From Sweltsa coloradensis (lineage: Eukaryota; Arthropoda; Insecta; Plecoptera; Chloroperlidae), in assembly GCA_024449915.1 (NCBI GenBank), contig JAMZAV010003152.1, positions 1 to 64,000 on the forward strand: DNA of 64,000 bases. The letters are read 5' to 3'. Every line of letters starts with the position of its first letter. Position 1 is the first letter of the stretch. A program made the translations under genes and the position numbers. The notes beneath the pieces are model-generated. The model saw nothing but the letters and a program-made list of their open reading frames with translations. It did no database searches and was not told where the DNA came from. This document shows, piece after piece, positions 21,034 through 31,289 of this stretch.

Positions 21034-21637
21034 ACTAGGGAAACGCCAAAGTCGTTGTTTAACGAGTGAGTTAGCCAAGTGTTTTGACTTCTAAAACCGG
21101 ACCGTCACAGGAACTCACTCTGCTTGCCACAATAAATATTTAAATTGAACATTCAAAATGCGAATCGTATTCAAAACGTATTAGCGTGAAAAATTAACAA
21201 ATTGCCAAGATAAAACAAAAACACCTAATTTTTATTTCCCATTTAACACCCCTCAAAAATGATATGTGGGTGTAAAAATATAAAAAAGTTAGAACTGACG
21301 GGTATCGAACCCCATCCATCCGTGCGGTAGGCTAAATGGTTACTACTGGGCCATGCAGGCCACGTCACCCTCGTCCCGCTAACTGCTACGAAACAAATGC
21401 CATTGATATTATTAAAAAACACATTTTTATTTATTGTAGGCTTAAATCGCAATGGATCAAGCTGATTTTGTTAACAGTTCTTAGTAAACTCGAACCGGAT
21501 GTCTGTTTAAAATTTCAGCGCAATCTGTTCAGCGGTTCGGCTGATTTTCGACGTACAGACAGACAGACAGACAGAATCACAGAATGAGAGCCGTTTGAGT
21601 TGAATGGAGACAGTCGGTCGTTCCGCTCCCTCGTTTA
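21034..21637 (-). mobile_element. Helitron-like family B, tandem copy 2
   Basis: The cleanest copy, 604 bp. It starts (left) ACTAGGGAAACGCC and ends CTCGTTTA, directly abutting copy 3. It holds the internal tRNA-like block at about 21295-21365 and the word CAATCTGTTCAGCGGTTCGG before the GACA repeats. A frame through it (ending in a TDRQTDR repeat) is translation of the GACAGACAGACA run. Confidence 0.65.
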
Positions 21638-22289
21638 ACTAGGGAAACGCCAAAGTCGTTAAACGAGTGAGTGAAACATGTGTATAGTACCCGGTATCAT
21701 TCCCCATACTGGGCTAGATCCAGCCTTAGGTACTCTTAAGTTTTTTTTTTTCTTTTTCAAGGTAACACTTGGCTCACACACTCGTTTAACATCGACTTTG
21801 GCGTTTTCCTAGTTTAAATTGAACATTCCATTTGCGAATCGTGTTCAAAACGTATTAGAGTGAAACATTTACAAATTTCCAAGATAAAACAAAATCACCT
21901 TATTTTTATTTCCCATTTCACATCCCTCAAAAATAATATGTAGGTGTAAAAATATAAAAATGTTCAAAACTAACGGGAATCGAAACCCAACCCTCCGTGC
22001 GGTAGGCTCTATGCTTACCACTATGCCATGGCAGACATGTAAAGTTCGGCCCAGTAGCTGCTACTAAACAAATGGTATCAATATTTAAAAAAAATCAGGG
22101 ATTAAATTGTAATGGATCTAGCTGATTTTGTTAACAGTTCTCAGTAAACTCGTGCCGGATGTCTGTTTAAAATTTCAGCGCAATCTGTTCAGCGGTTCGG
22201 CTGATTTTCGACGTACAGACAGACAGAATCACAGAATGAGAGCCGTTTGAGTTGAATGGAGACACTCAGTCGCTCCGCTCCCTTGTTTA
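21638..22289 (-). mobile_element. Helitron-like family B, tandem copy 3
   Basis: 652 bp, same order as copy 2, with an additional inverted 3' end at about 21770-21813 as in copy 1. The tRNA-like block is at about 21975-22045. Tandem head-to-tail copies sharing one junction are familiar for rolling-circle transposons. Confidence 0.6.
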
Positions 22290-22300
22290 ATAACTTTTAA

Positions 22301-22341
22301 TCCCAACGTTTCAGAAAAACTATGTTTCCATTTTCAAGGGA
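22301..22341 (-). ncRNA. hammerhead-like ribozyme motif, variant core
   Basis: Stem I UCCC/GGGA, core UUGAAAAU, stem II GGAAA/UUUUC around a short loop (one wobble and one unpaired U), core GAAACGUU. Confidence 0.45.
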
Positions 22342-22619
22342 AGGGTAAAACAAAAATTCAATAAAACAACAACAGCATTATAAAATTAAACAAATAGAAA
22401 CAAAAAACACACTACCTTGCAAACATAGAAAATTACAAAGATCCATTTGCAGTGAACCTAAAATCAAATCACTTGGTTGCATTGTGAGTGTGACTTCTTG
22501 TGACCATTCTAGCAGGCCTATCGCTGTCATGTCTTGGTACCACAGGCGGCTCAGTCTCATACTTTTCAAGAGCTGCAGTATGACTTCTAGTAATTCTGCT
22601 GGAACCATCTTGTCTAGAA

Positions 22620-22765
22620 ATTTGGAATCCAGCAGAATGACTAGAAGTCATACTGCAGCTCTTGAAAAGTATGAGACTGAGCCGCCTGTGGTACCAAGAC
22701 ATGAATACAGCGATAGGCCTGCTAGAATGGTCACAAGAAGTCACACTCACAATGCAACCAAGTGA
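22620..22765 (+). pseudogene. PLE-F C-terminal tail
   Basis: Residues RMTRSHTAALEKYETEPP and RPARMVTRSHTHNATK, ending at a stop at 22765. They resemble the linker after the endonuclease of PLE-B (RMLTRSQ). The nuclease domain itself is absent. The mirrored frame on the minus strand at 22469-22610 is the same sequence in the inverted arm. Confidence 0.5.
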
Positions 22766-22890
22766 TTTGATTTTAGGTTCACTGCAATTGGATCTTTGTA
22801 ATTTTCTATGTTTGCAAGGTAGTGTGTTTTTTGTTTCTATTTGATTATTTTTATAATGCTGTTGTTGTTTTATTGAATTTTTGTTTTCCT

Positions 22891-22931
22891 TCCCTTGAAA
22901 ATGGAAACATAGTTTTTCTGAAACGTTGGGA
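22891..22931 (+). ncRNA. hammerhead-like ribozyme motif, variant core
   Basis: Plus-strand twin of 22301-22341: UCCC, UUGAAAAU, a 5-bp stem II, GAAACGUU, GGGA. Confidence 0.45.
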
Positions 22932-23085
22932 TTAAAAGTTATTTTCTATAATACTGTGGGTGATTATTTACCTTAAAGATACTTAAAACATATATATATA
23001 TATATATGTTATATCGCTGACTTTCACGGATTGAATATGCACACATTGTATTTTCGGGTAGTCCGTGTGGTTTTATTTTTATTTA

Positions 23086-23127
23086 TTCCAACGTTTCGGG
23101 TAGTTCTCCCTGCCCATCTGCAAGGAA
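23086..23127 (-). ncRNA. hammerhead-like ribozyme motif, variant core
   Basis: Stem I UUCC/GGAA, core UUGCAGAU, stem II GGGCAG/CUACCC with one mismatch, core GAAACGUU. The inverted copy has one core change (A to C) relative to its twin at 24224. Confidence 0.45.
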
Positions 23128-23201
23128 ATTAAACAAAAAAAAAACAATATAAAAAACAAACAAAACCGTACTTCATGACAAACACTGCAACTAGATACAA
23201 G

Positions 23202-23536
23202 AGCTTTGTTCGCCTGTCCACCACTAGTGCTACACTGTTTTACACGTGCACTGAGCAGTGTACGGCGGAAGTACTTCTTTTTAAAGGAAACAGTATGTCA
23301 GTGTAGCACGAGTGTTGCCCACAAAAAAACACACTCAACACTTTTAGTGTAGTTTCCTCCTACACGACCAAAATAGCCAGTGTAATCTAGTGTAGCACTG
23401 GCAGCACTAGTGCTACACTGAAGGTACAGAAAAACGACGACATTCTAACTACACTGACTTACACTAACACAAAAAAACAGCCAATCGTCTACACTGACTT
23501 ACACTAGTGTAAAGTTTTGGACAGGCGAACAAAGCT
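23202..23536. mobile_element. 335-bp MITE inside PLE-G
   Basis: Exact 19-bp terminal inverted repeats AGCTTTGTTCGCCTGTCCA. The body repeats ACACTAGTGTAA-type words on both strands. It is absent from the other PLE-G arm (near 24160), which gives the empty site ATACATAGACAAAA; I cannot define a clean target duplication. Non-autonomous, class unknown. Confidence 0.8.
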
Positions 23537-23749
23537 ATAGACAAAAACTAAATAGCTTAGAAAACATAGGTAGGGCCTACTCATGACAAATTATACAACC
23601 GTGTGAAGCCATCAACATTATCCTATTACTGTTTAGATGACCTCAGCGTCCGAGTAGATGGCTCAAGGGGTCCTTGTTGAGTCTTCCTTCTCTTGTCAGC
23701 TCTTGGAGGAGGACGGACTGCAGACATTACATTTCATTTTCATTTTTCC

Positions 23750-24066
23750 GACATGCTTTCGACAAGGAACACTGGATTAACTTTGATGAAGCTAAAACCC
23801 TAGCCAAAGTTGAACATGAGGTGCCTCGTATCGTAAGAGAGGCGGTGGAGATGGAGAAGCGGAAACACAACATGAACACACGGGATGATGCCAAAAGACT
23901 TCCAGCCACATGGAAACATGTTTTGCAAGGCTGTAATGTTCAACCAAAAGCTCTCCCTATGGAAATGTCTGCAGTCCGTCCTCCTCCAAGAGCTGACAAG
24001 AGAAGGAAGACTCAACAAGGACCCCTTGAGCCATGTACTCGGACGCTGAGGTCATCTAAACAGTAA
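23750..24066 (+). pseudogene. PLE endonuclease C-terminal half (PLE-G)
   Basis: The best preserved nuclease remnant: RHAFDKEHWINFDEAKTLA and VPRIVREAVEMEKRKHNMN, then DDAKRLPATWKHVL, which are the H-containing strand, the R..REA helix and the terminal W block of the PLE GIY-YIG domain. A basic serine/arginine-rich tail ends at the stop at 24066. The upstream GIY-YIG strands are lost where the inverted copy begins near 23728. The frame upstream of about 23745 is the inverted arm and not protein. Confidence 0.8.
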
Positions 24067-24223
24067 TAGGATAATGTTGATGGCTTCACACGGTTGTATA
24101 ATTTGTCATGAGTAGGCCCTACCTATGTTTTCTAAGCTATTTAGTTTTTGTCTATGTATCTAGTTGCAGTGTTTGTTATGAAGTACGGTTTTGTTTGTTT
24201 TTTATATTGTTTTTTTGTTTAAT

Positions 24224-24265
24224 TTCCTTGAAGATGGGCAGGGAGAACTACCCGAAACGTTGGAA
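24224..24265 (+). ncRNA. hammerhead-like ribozyme motif, variant core
   Basis: Stem I UUCC/GGAA, core UUGAAGAU, stem II GGGCAG/CUACCC (one mismatch), core GAAACGUU, about 160 bp after the PLE-G stop codon. Confidence 0.5.
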
Positions 24266-24419
24266 TAAATAAAAATAAAACCACACGGACTACCCGAAAA
24301 TACAATGTGTGCATATATATATATATATATATATTTTATTATATATTTATGTTTTTACATAGATTTTCTCGGATATAATGTGACATATATACTGTGACTC
24401 CAACCTCCGTAGAGTCACA

Positions 24420-24467
24420 GTCAACCTTGAAAATGTCTGACGTAGTACAGACGAAACGTCGGTGGAC
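24420..24467 (+). ncRNA. hammerhead-like ribozyme motif, variant core
   Basis: Third copy of the 17.9-kb motif, unchanged: GUCAACC, UUGAAAAU, GUCUG/CAGAC, GAAACGUC, GGUGGAC. Confidence 0.6.
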
Positions 24468-26974
24468 GCCCAGGTTCTGCCCTGGTTCATCATATTTTCG
24501 ACGCGGTTTTACCCAAGATCCTTGTTTTTATCATATATATATATACTCGTAAATATAATGTATAAGAGTCGATATTATTTTCGTTGAAAAACAATGCTAA
24601 AACGTAGTCTAACGGTAATGTAGTATACGGTCTAGTGGTCTACTATTAGTATTTTTGTATTAGGCCGTATTTACTTTTAAAAATGGAACTTAATATTTGT
24701 GTGGATACATTATTTAATAAAACATATCTAATAACTTATTTAATTTGAAAATGGCTATTTATTTGCCCATTTTTTTTCGCTCGAGATAGGGGGACCATTT
24801 CATGCAGTGATTATAGTTTGTTGTAATTTGCATATAAAAATATGAGTAAGGTTCAGTTTTGGAATTATTTTGTGTTCGTTTCTACAGGACCATCAATTAT
24901 TTCGATGGCGCGTGTTTCAGTAGATCCATTGTATTGACACACGCACTCATCCACACGATTGACATGTTCGTATAATTTTGTTTAGCCCTGAGAAGTGCAT
25001 TGGTGGGTTATCACAATACAGAAATTAAAAATTGGCTCCACGGGGTATATTATAGATCTCAGAATTTTCACTCTCCGGGCGGATTCCCAACCAACTAAGC
25101 ATTAGAGACGATGTACATATTTAGTATATATTTTGCAAATTACAATTTGTTAATTGAATATGAGTGAAAACATTGGACGCCCTGCACTAAAAAAAAAAAA
25201 TAAAATAGGCTTGCATCCCGGCATTCGCCTTAGGGCTCAAAAATTATTCCCGGATTAAACTTTCAGCTAGGATTGCTGTTGACGGGATTCAACCGTTTCC
25301 TTCCAAATCAGAGTCTCACGCGTTATGCATGAGCTATCTCTAACGGTTATTCGGTCAAAGAAAGCCATGCAGGGTTAGACAAATGCCATGTCAGAGATGC
25401 TGGAGGGCATGTCGAAATATTAGTGACAGAAACAGAGAGACGTGCAATATGTATTTGCCGCCTGCCGCCTCCAGTGATCTAATAACACATTGCCCGGCGA
25501 TGAGTCATTCAAAACTATAAAAAGAAAAATTTTTATATACAACCTTTACGCACTTCTACCGACCTTCCAAGGATGTTCTTGTACGTCAATACACGGCTGA
25601 AGGGTATAATGCTAGAACGTTGATTCCATGTAGTAATAATACAGTGTTTTATATCATCCAAATGGACTTGGTTCGAGCTCTCATGCACTCATAGGCTCAT
25701 TACAGCAAAACGGTCCCCACCAGAGAATCGAAATCGAAGCCGAATTGAAGTTGTACTTCAACATTTTCACATGGTTATATACAGATCAAAATATCATAAT
25801 TTTTTGTAAACATGTGATTATAAAAGGCAAGTAATAATAACATTGACACATCAAATGAAGGCAGCAATGTTCATTCTGTATCAATGACTTAACTTTGTTA
25901 CGTATTTGACTTAGCGAGAAATGGTGTTGCTTTTTAAATTTATTTATGCATTCTTGAATAGAGAAAAATATAATGTGAAAGGTTATTTCAAATATCCCGA
26001 GAAATAATAATATAATAACGCAAGAAAGGGAAACATAAAAATATACTTCGAAAGAAATTCATTACCGTTTCATAATTGAACACACATTACATTGGTGTTC
26101 CTTCTCGTTTCACAATTATTTTTCACTTAATTATTTATCATACGTGCCTTGCCGTCATTGTGCATACGTGCATTGCATTGGATGCCATTGGGTACAGCTA
26201 TTAGGTATAGGTATTGAAGAAATACATTTGAATGAATTGATTAGGCCGCCACCTACAGAACAAAATGTCATAATCAAAGGGCCGGAGAATAGTTGACTTT
26301 TTCATCTTTCCGTTCAATGCAGTCAGAAAAAAATCGGAAGTATAAACTCAATGAGGTACTATTGTTGTACACTATACAGACTGTACTTTTATGGATACGG
26401 ACTTCATAGAAGAAAATGTGACGAATTTCAATCGTATTGAATATTACAAATGTCAAATGAATAATATAAAACAGCACTTTCTTCAGAAGTTTTTTCAAAT
26501 TCCCATTCTTATACACCAGTCATCAAGGATCAGTGCATGGTTGCATCAGGAGGTGGGTTTGCCCAGCTAGCTAAAATATCATCCTGATTAAAATAATGTA
26601 TTCATACCCATATTAATATTATGGTACTTAAGGATAGGACATAGGGGGCTTTAATATGATTCTGTTTCACAAGAGCGCGCCACGATAGTGCAATTTTTTC
26701 CCATATACCATTTTTATCCCAAACATTTCCCCTACTGTGCCAGCCCGCCTCACTCCAGTCCAGCGGAGTGCACGTGCAGTCCGCCTATACGCTAGGACGA
26801 CGCGACGGCCTTGTGTGGCCTCGAATTTCTACCACTCCACCACTCAAAACGAATGTGAATGTAGAAGCAATAATCTAATTTGCAGCATCTCTGTTACGAT
26901 TTCTATTGTATAGTGGTATCCTAATTTAAAAATAAGTCCTTCTAAATCAGTTTTTATAACTGAATAGGATAGAC

Positions 26975-26975
26975 G

Positions 26976-27048
<73 letters not shown>

Positions 27049-27080
27049 AAATAAATAAATAGATAGATAGATAGATAAAT
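26975..27080. repeat. (AAAT)n microsatellite in right arm
   Basis: Long pure AAAT run followed by a few GATA units; mirror of 15190-15345. Confidence 0.95.
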
Positions 27081-27592
27081 AAACAAAACAAAAAAACAAC
27101 AAAAAATTGATCTTTTGTCATTTATTATTTGTCCGACTGTACCAGGTAATTGAAAATAGGTTAGTGGAGAGACCGTAATAATAGACGAAAAAATTAAATG
27201 TGTATGACACTTGTATAAAAATTTGTTTTAACTATTATATTTATTAATTTTGTCATTGTTCACTTGTTAATTATTTGCTGAATATATTACATCGCATAGT
27301 GGCAAAATAAATCTATAATTTCACAAGTCCACAAAGCCAGAACACGGCTTGTGTTCTGGGTTTGTCTCTCACATTCCAGGTAGGCACCTTAGACAACAAA
27401 TTAATCATTGTATGCCAGTGTTGTACTCTGCCTTATACCATTATATAATAATACGAAGAAAAACTTTTGTAATAAATTGTGATACTATAATTATACAGAC
27501 TAAATTGTCTACATTTCTCGAATTGGTTGGTCGGCAAACACTTCCGTAGGTGGAATGTTAGTATTTAATACAATTCAGAAGTTAAAAAATCC

Positions 27593-27664
27593 ATCCCGAT
27601 CGGGTTCGAACCCGAGTCCCTCACATTCCAGGTAGGCGCATTAAGCCAACTAGACCACCGAGAC
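27593..27664 (-). pseudogene. tRNA-like SINE head, right arm
   Basis: Mirror of 14613-14685, with one C deleted in the run after the B box. The reading is otherwise the same (GGTTCGAACCC B box, GGA after U33). Confidence 0.6.
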
Positions 27665-27900
27665 GGTAACTGTTTAACTTCTGGATTGTAGTTGCATTAT
27701 TAGATCTGAATGAATGAAACAGTACTGCAACGAGTATCAGTTGCCATTGAACTGACCAAACAAACATTAATAATGTCAATAATGTGAAGGTATGAGCGTG
27801 GGTATATTTCTCGATTTGGTTGGTCGGGAACACTCCCGTAGGTGGAATTGTTAATATTTAATGCAATTCAGAAGACACAAAATCCATCCCGATCGGGGTT
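27665..27900 (-). repeat. additional SINE body fragments
   Basis: Words of the same SINE body recur beyond the arm: TTTAACTTCTGGATTGTAG near 27674, ACTCCCGTAGGTGGAATTG near 27830 and ATCCATCCCGATCGGGG near 27880. This suggests a second, tandem or nested SINE copy of which only pieces remain. Confidence 0.5.
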
Positions 27901-28957
27901 ATTTATATTAATATATTTATTATTTATTTATTTATTAATTATAATTATATTTGTTTATGTATTGCTTGACTTGACGTAATATAGCTCGCAATGCACTGAA
28001 TTTTCTTCCGATTCTGAACAATTTTGAATTTATTAAGTGCCTCGTTGCTAGGACAGCTCTAAAATTACCGTTTACATGAAGTGATGGACTTGAATAAAGT
28101 TTTCTCTTTGTATTGTTTCAACGATTAACCCGTGAGGTGTTGTAAACAACAAAATCACATGTTGGAAATTCTCAGATGACCCCGTATGTATGTGTAAATT
28201 AGTTAATATAATTTATAACGCATTTATTTTGAATTTTTAGCGTACCTATGTATAATTATTTTACCACAATAATGTTCTTATGTACCTGATACAAATAAAG
28301 CTAATTTCGTTTTAGGGTCAATGTCCATCCTTGTTAGCCGTGCCGTATTCAATAATATCAAAAAATAAGTATTAAATTCACCACGAGTATGAAACAAATT
28401 TATTTCCTATTTAAGAATAATAGAGTCAATTGACGTAGTCCGTGCGATGTGTTGCCTATTGCAGCTGAGATGTATACAAATTTATCGTGAAGTGGATCTT
28501 TTATCAAATATTCATTTTTATTTAGGATAAACTATACGTAACATATGCACTTTCTTGCCCAATAATTGCGAAATCAACATAACCTTTCTTAATTAACCAT
28601 AGACTACCACTTCATTTGGCATTTACTGTAAATTTTGGATTTAAATTTTTAAAACATACATTTCAACTAAATTTTGAATTGTTTTCTTATTACATAAAAC
28701 TAACATCTCCACTAAATGTTAGACCTGTATTCAATATCCATGTCAATCCATGTCAATATCCATGCGATCTTACAGTTATGACAGCAAACATGAAAGTGTT
28801 ATGTTTGATTTTTAATATTATGGAACCATTATGTTCTATGTTCTGTGGTCGAACTCCTATCAGGACAGATTACTACGAACATTGCTATCCAAGTACTAAC
28901 TGCATAATATCATACGGTACATTTTTATAATATTTTAGGTAACTACTTACCTATCAA
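27900..28957. other. AT-rich sequence, nothing recognised
   Basis: A 104-codon frame at 28616-28930 is AT-biased, has no motif and no homologue I recognise; I do not call it a gene. Confidence 0.4.
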
Positions 28958-29369
28958 CAGGGTGCGAATTGACGGGGGGGATGGGGGGATTTCCCCCCCC
29001 CCTCTGGTAATTTCATCCCTGGCTCTGTTTTACTGAAAGGTATCCCTGCCGGGGATGGCTAAATCCCCACCTCTGGATTCCCATCTCATCTCATAACATA
29101 TCAAGTGACTTTATCTGGTAATGTTAATAATAATGTTTCAATTTACACATATTCCTTTCAAAATAATACCTCAGATCGCTTCTAATACCATCTTGAGAGC
29201 AATAATACCCCAAATATTTTCCTCAATCGCTTCTAAGGCCATCTCAAGGGCAATAATACCCACACAAAAAATCGCCTCCGGCGGCTGGGGCTTCGCCCCA
29301 GACCCCGGTTTGCCAACGAAGTACTATTCTGAGCCATCCCCCCTCTGCAAAGTCGTTATTCGCACCCTG
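28958..29369. mobile_element. hAT-like MITE with GC-rich hairpins
   Basis: Terminal inverted repeats CAGGGTGCGAAT at both ends, of the CAGGG type common in hAT elements, followed on both sides by G-rich stretches. Near 29268-29315 lie strong hairpin words (GCCTCCGGCGGC and TGGGGCTTCGCCCCA). No 8-bp duplication is evident, so hAT membership is tentative. No coding capacity. Confidence 0.6.
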
Positions 29370-29379
29370 CATCAAGCGT

Positions 29380-29750
29380 TGGTCCATTTTGGTCAGTCAC
29401 ATGTATTAAATCACTATAAATATTATATTCTATCATAATGTATAACCTTTAAGGAATTAATTAACTTTATGCACTTGCGATATTTCCTTCTACGAAAACA
29501 CGTGATTGCCAAGACAAGTTCGATGTTAGACTACCAAATCCCGCCTGCGTATTTTTAATTTACTTAGAAAAGTAAACAAATCAAGTTCACAATAATGATC
29601 ACTTGATTAAGATATTTTAGATAATTTAGATAAAAATAATGTTTTGGAGAGACATTCACTCAGTTCCATTCCTAATAAAAGACTATATTTATTGCTGACT
29701 TGCAGTGATCTTTATGAGTGCATTATAAATAAATAAATACATACATTGTA
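29380..29750. other. AT-rich sequence, nothing recognised
   Basis: No open frame of note and no repeat end was seen. Confidence 0.4.
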
Positions 29751-30129
29751 TTTAGAGTCTACACACTCAGTTATATAACCTTTGAGTATATAACCATCCT
29801 TAGGTTATTTACTCAATGATATAACTGATTTTCAGTGGGGGACAGTAAATCAAAGACAAAGCGTCAAAGCCTACCTTGTAGGCCCCGACGCAATCGACGA
29901 GTGAACGATTACCAACCAAAGATCGATATTTTTAATAGGACATATAGCAATCAGTGGTACGGACAGTGCGAACACCCGCGAATCAGCGCCAGAATCAACA
30001 AGGCCGATTCAGAACAACTCTGAATTTATATGTGCTTCGATGCTATGGACGGCTCCAAGTCACCGTTTACAAACTTCTAAGACACGAACTGATGGACTTA
30101 AGTCCAAATCAGAAGTTAAAATACTTCTG

Positions 30130-30201
30130 ACTTTGGGCGGGAATCGAACCCTGGACCTTCTGCATTGGAAGCAGATACGCTAACAACAAGACCAACGAGC
30201 C
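30130..30201 (-). pseudogene. tRNA-like SINE head (anticodon loop TTCCAAT)
   Basis: B box GGTTCGATTCC and a perfect 5-bp anticodon stem TCTGC/GCAGA closing a 7-nt loop TTCCAAT, so the anticodon reads CCA. Only part of the acceptor stem pairs. It is followed by AGTCAGAAGT, the SINE body. Confidence 0.65.
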
Positions 30202-30366
30202 CACACTATGTTTTCACTATACAAGATAATTTATGCAAATGTAGATTATTTTCAATCACTTATTTATTGTCGCTCAATCCTAGTGATCGGCTGATCATAG
30301 GTATTTTCTTTAAATCTAAGAAGAACTAAGATGAAAATGAATTGCAAAGTGATAGTGTGAAAGTGT

Positions 30367-30438
30367 GGCTCGTTGGTCTTGTTGTTAGCGTATCTGCTTC
30401 CAATGCAGAAGGTCCAGGGTTCGATTCCCGCCATAGTC
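30367..30438 (+). pseudogene. tRNA-like SINE head (anticodon loop TTCCAAT)
   Basis: The plus-strand partner of the copy at 30130-30201, followed by AGTCAGAAGTTTTTTAACTT. Same loop and stem. Confidence 0.65.
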
Positions 30439-30793
30439 AGAAGTTTTTTAACTTCTGATTTGGACTTAAGTCCATTAGTTCATGTCTTAGAAGTTTGTAA
30501 ACGGTGACTTTGGAGCCGTCCTAGCAACGAAGCACATAATAAATTCAGAGTTGTTCTGAATCGGCCTTATTGATTCTGGCGTTGATTCGCGTGTGTTCGC
30601 ACTGTCCATACCACTGATTGTTATATTTCCTATTAAAAATATCGATCTTTGGTTGGTTATCGTTCACTCGTCGATTGCGTCGGGACCTACAGGGTTGGCT
30701 TGGTCGCTTTGATTTACTGTCCCCCACTGAAAATCAGTTATATAACTGAGTGGGTAGACTCTAAATCCAATTTATTTATTTATTTTATTTACT

Positions 30794-31147
30794 CACAAGG
30801 CAAGGCGTCTCTTTAAAAAAACGATCACACTATGTTATGTTTTTATAATCGTAAGCGTTTCCTTATCCAAACTAACAGTTTGGAGCAGACATCGCACGTG
30901 AAGCCGTTCAAGTCTCAAGTCAATATGATAATTGACTTGAAACAGAACTTGAACATTGGGAATAAACAAAACACGCATGTAATCTATCACCAATCTCTAC
31001 AAGCACATTTCGAACGCGCTTCATGGCAATTTTACTCGATCATGTCAAAAGTATATCAATAATATGATTGCGTACGCAAATTAGCTAAATACGCGTGGCT
31101 CAAGGCTTCATTCGAGTCGTTTTTTTAAAGAGACGCCTTGCCTTGTG
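30794..31147. mobile_element. 354-bp MITE with perfect 31-bp TIRs
   Basis: 30794-30824 and 31117-31147 are exact inverted repeats starting CACAAGGCAAGGCGTCTC. The interior is unique and has no transposase. Perfect TIRs point to a fairly recent insertion. It splits the repeat that also occurs at 30220-30350. Class unassigned. Confidence 0.85.
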
Positions 31148-31289
31148 ATTCACTCTGCAATTCATTTTCATCTTAGTTCTTCTTAGATATAAAGAAAATA
31201 CCTATGATCAGCCGATTACTAGGATTGAGTGACAAGAAATAAGTGATTGAAAATAATCTACATTATTGCATAAATTATCTTGTATAGTA

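Larger units (their letters stand above)
22290..22985 (+). mobile_element. Penelope-like element 3' end as a near-perfect palindrome (PLE-F)
   Basis: About 310 bp on each side of 22617 are reverse complements, so that the tail protein and terminal segment appear twice, once on each strand. The right arm continues to (AT)n at about 22990. Both arms carry hammerhead-like motifs. This is an extreme case of the inverted partial copy seen in the neighbours. Confidence 0.7.
22990..24330 (+). mobile_element. Penelope-like element 3' end with inverted terminal segment (PLE-G)
   Basis: The right part, about 23750-24312, is a PLE tail (endonuclease end, 3' region, hammerhead-like motif, outer end). 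The left part 23035-23728 is the inverted copy of 23963-24312, interrupted by the MITE at 23202-23536. (AT)n runs at about 22990 and 24314 bound the whole. The sequence is close to PLE-E. Confidence 0.8.
24392..27665. repeat. right arm of the giant inverted repeat
   Basis: Reverse complement of 14610-17934. It begins within the same PLE-tail hairpin and ends at the same tRNA-like head. The (AAAT)n tract at 26975-27080 differs in length from the left arm, and small indels are present. Frames within it mirror those of the left arm. Confidence 0.92.
29755..30768. repeat. inverted pair of SINE-containing repeats
   Basis: 29755-30215 and 30350-30768 are about 85-90 percent identical reverse complements by eye, each holding a tRNA-like head and about 300 bp of body. 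The central spacer 30220-30350 is itself repeated inverted at about 31145-31285, giving a nested hairpin. Small frames mirrored in the two arms are probably not coding. Confidence 0.75.

Noticed and set aside
29835..30727. A basic 60-codon frame found in both arms (starting MGDSKSK)
   Set aside because: It is shared only because the arms are inverted copies; indels and substitutions are not third-position biased by eye, and the frame has no recognisable domain.
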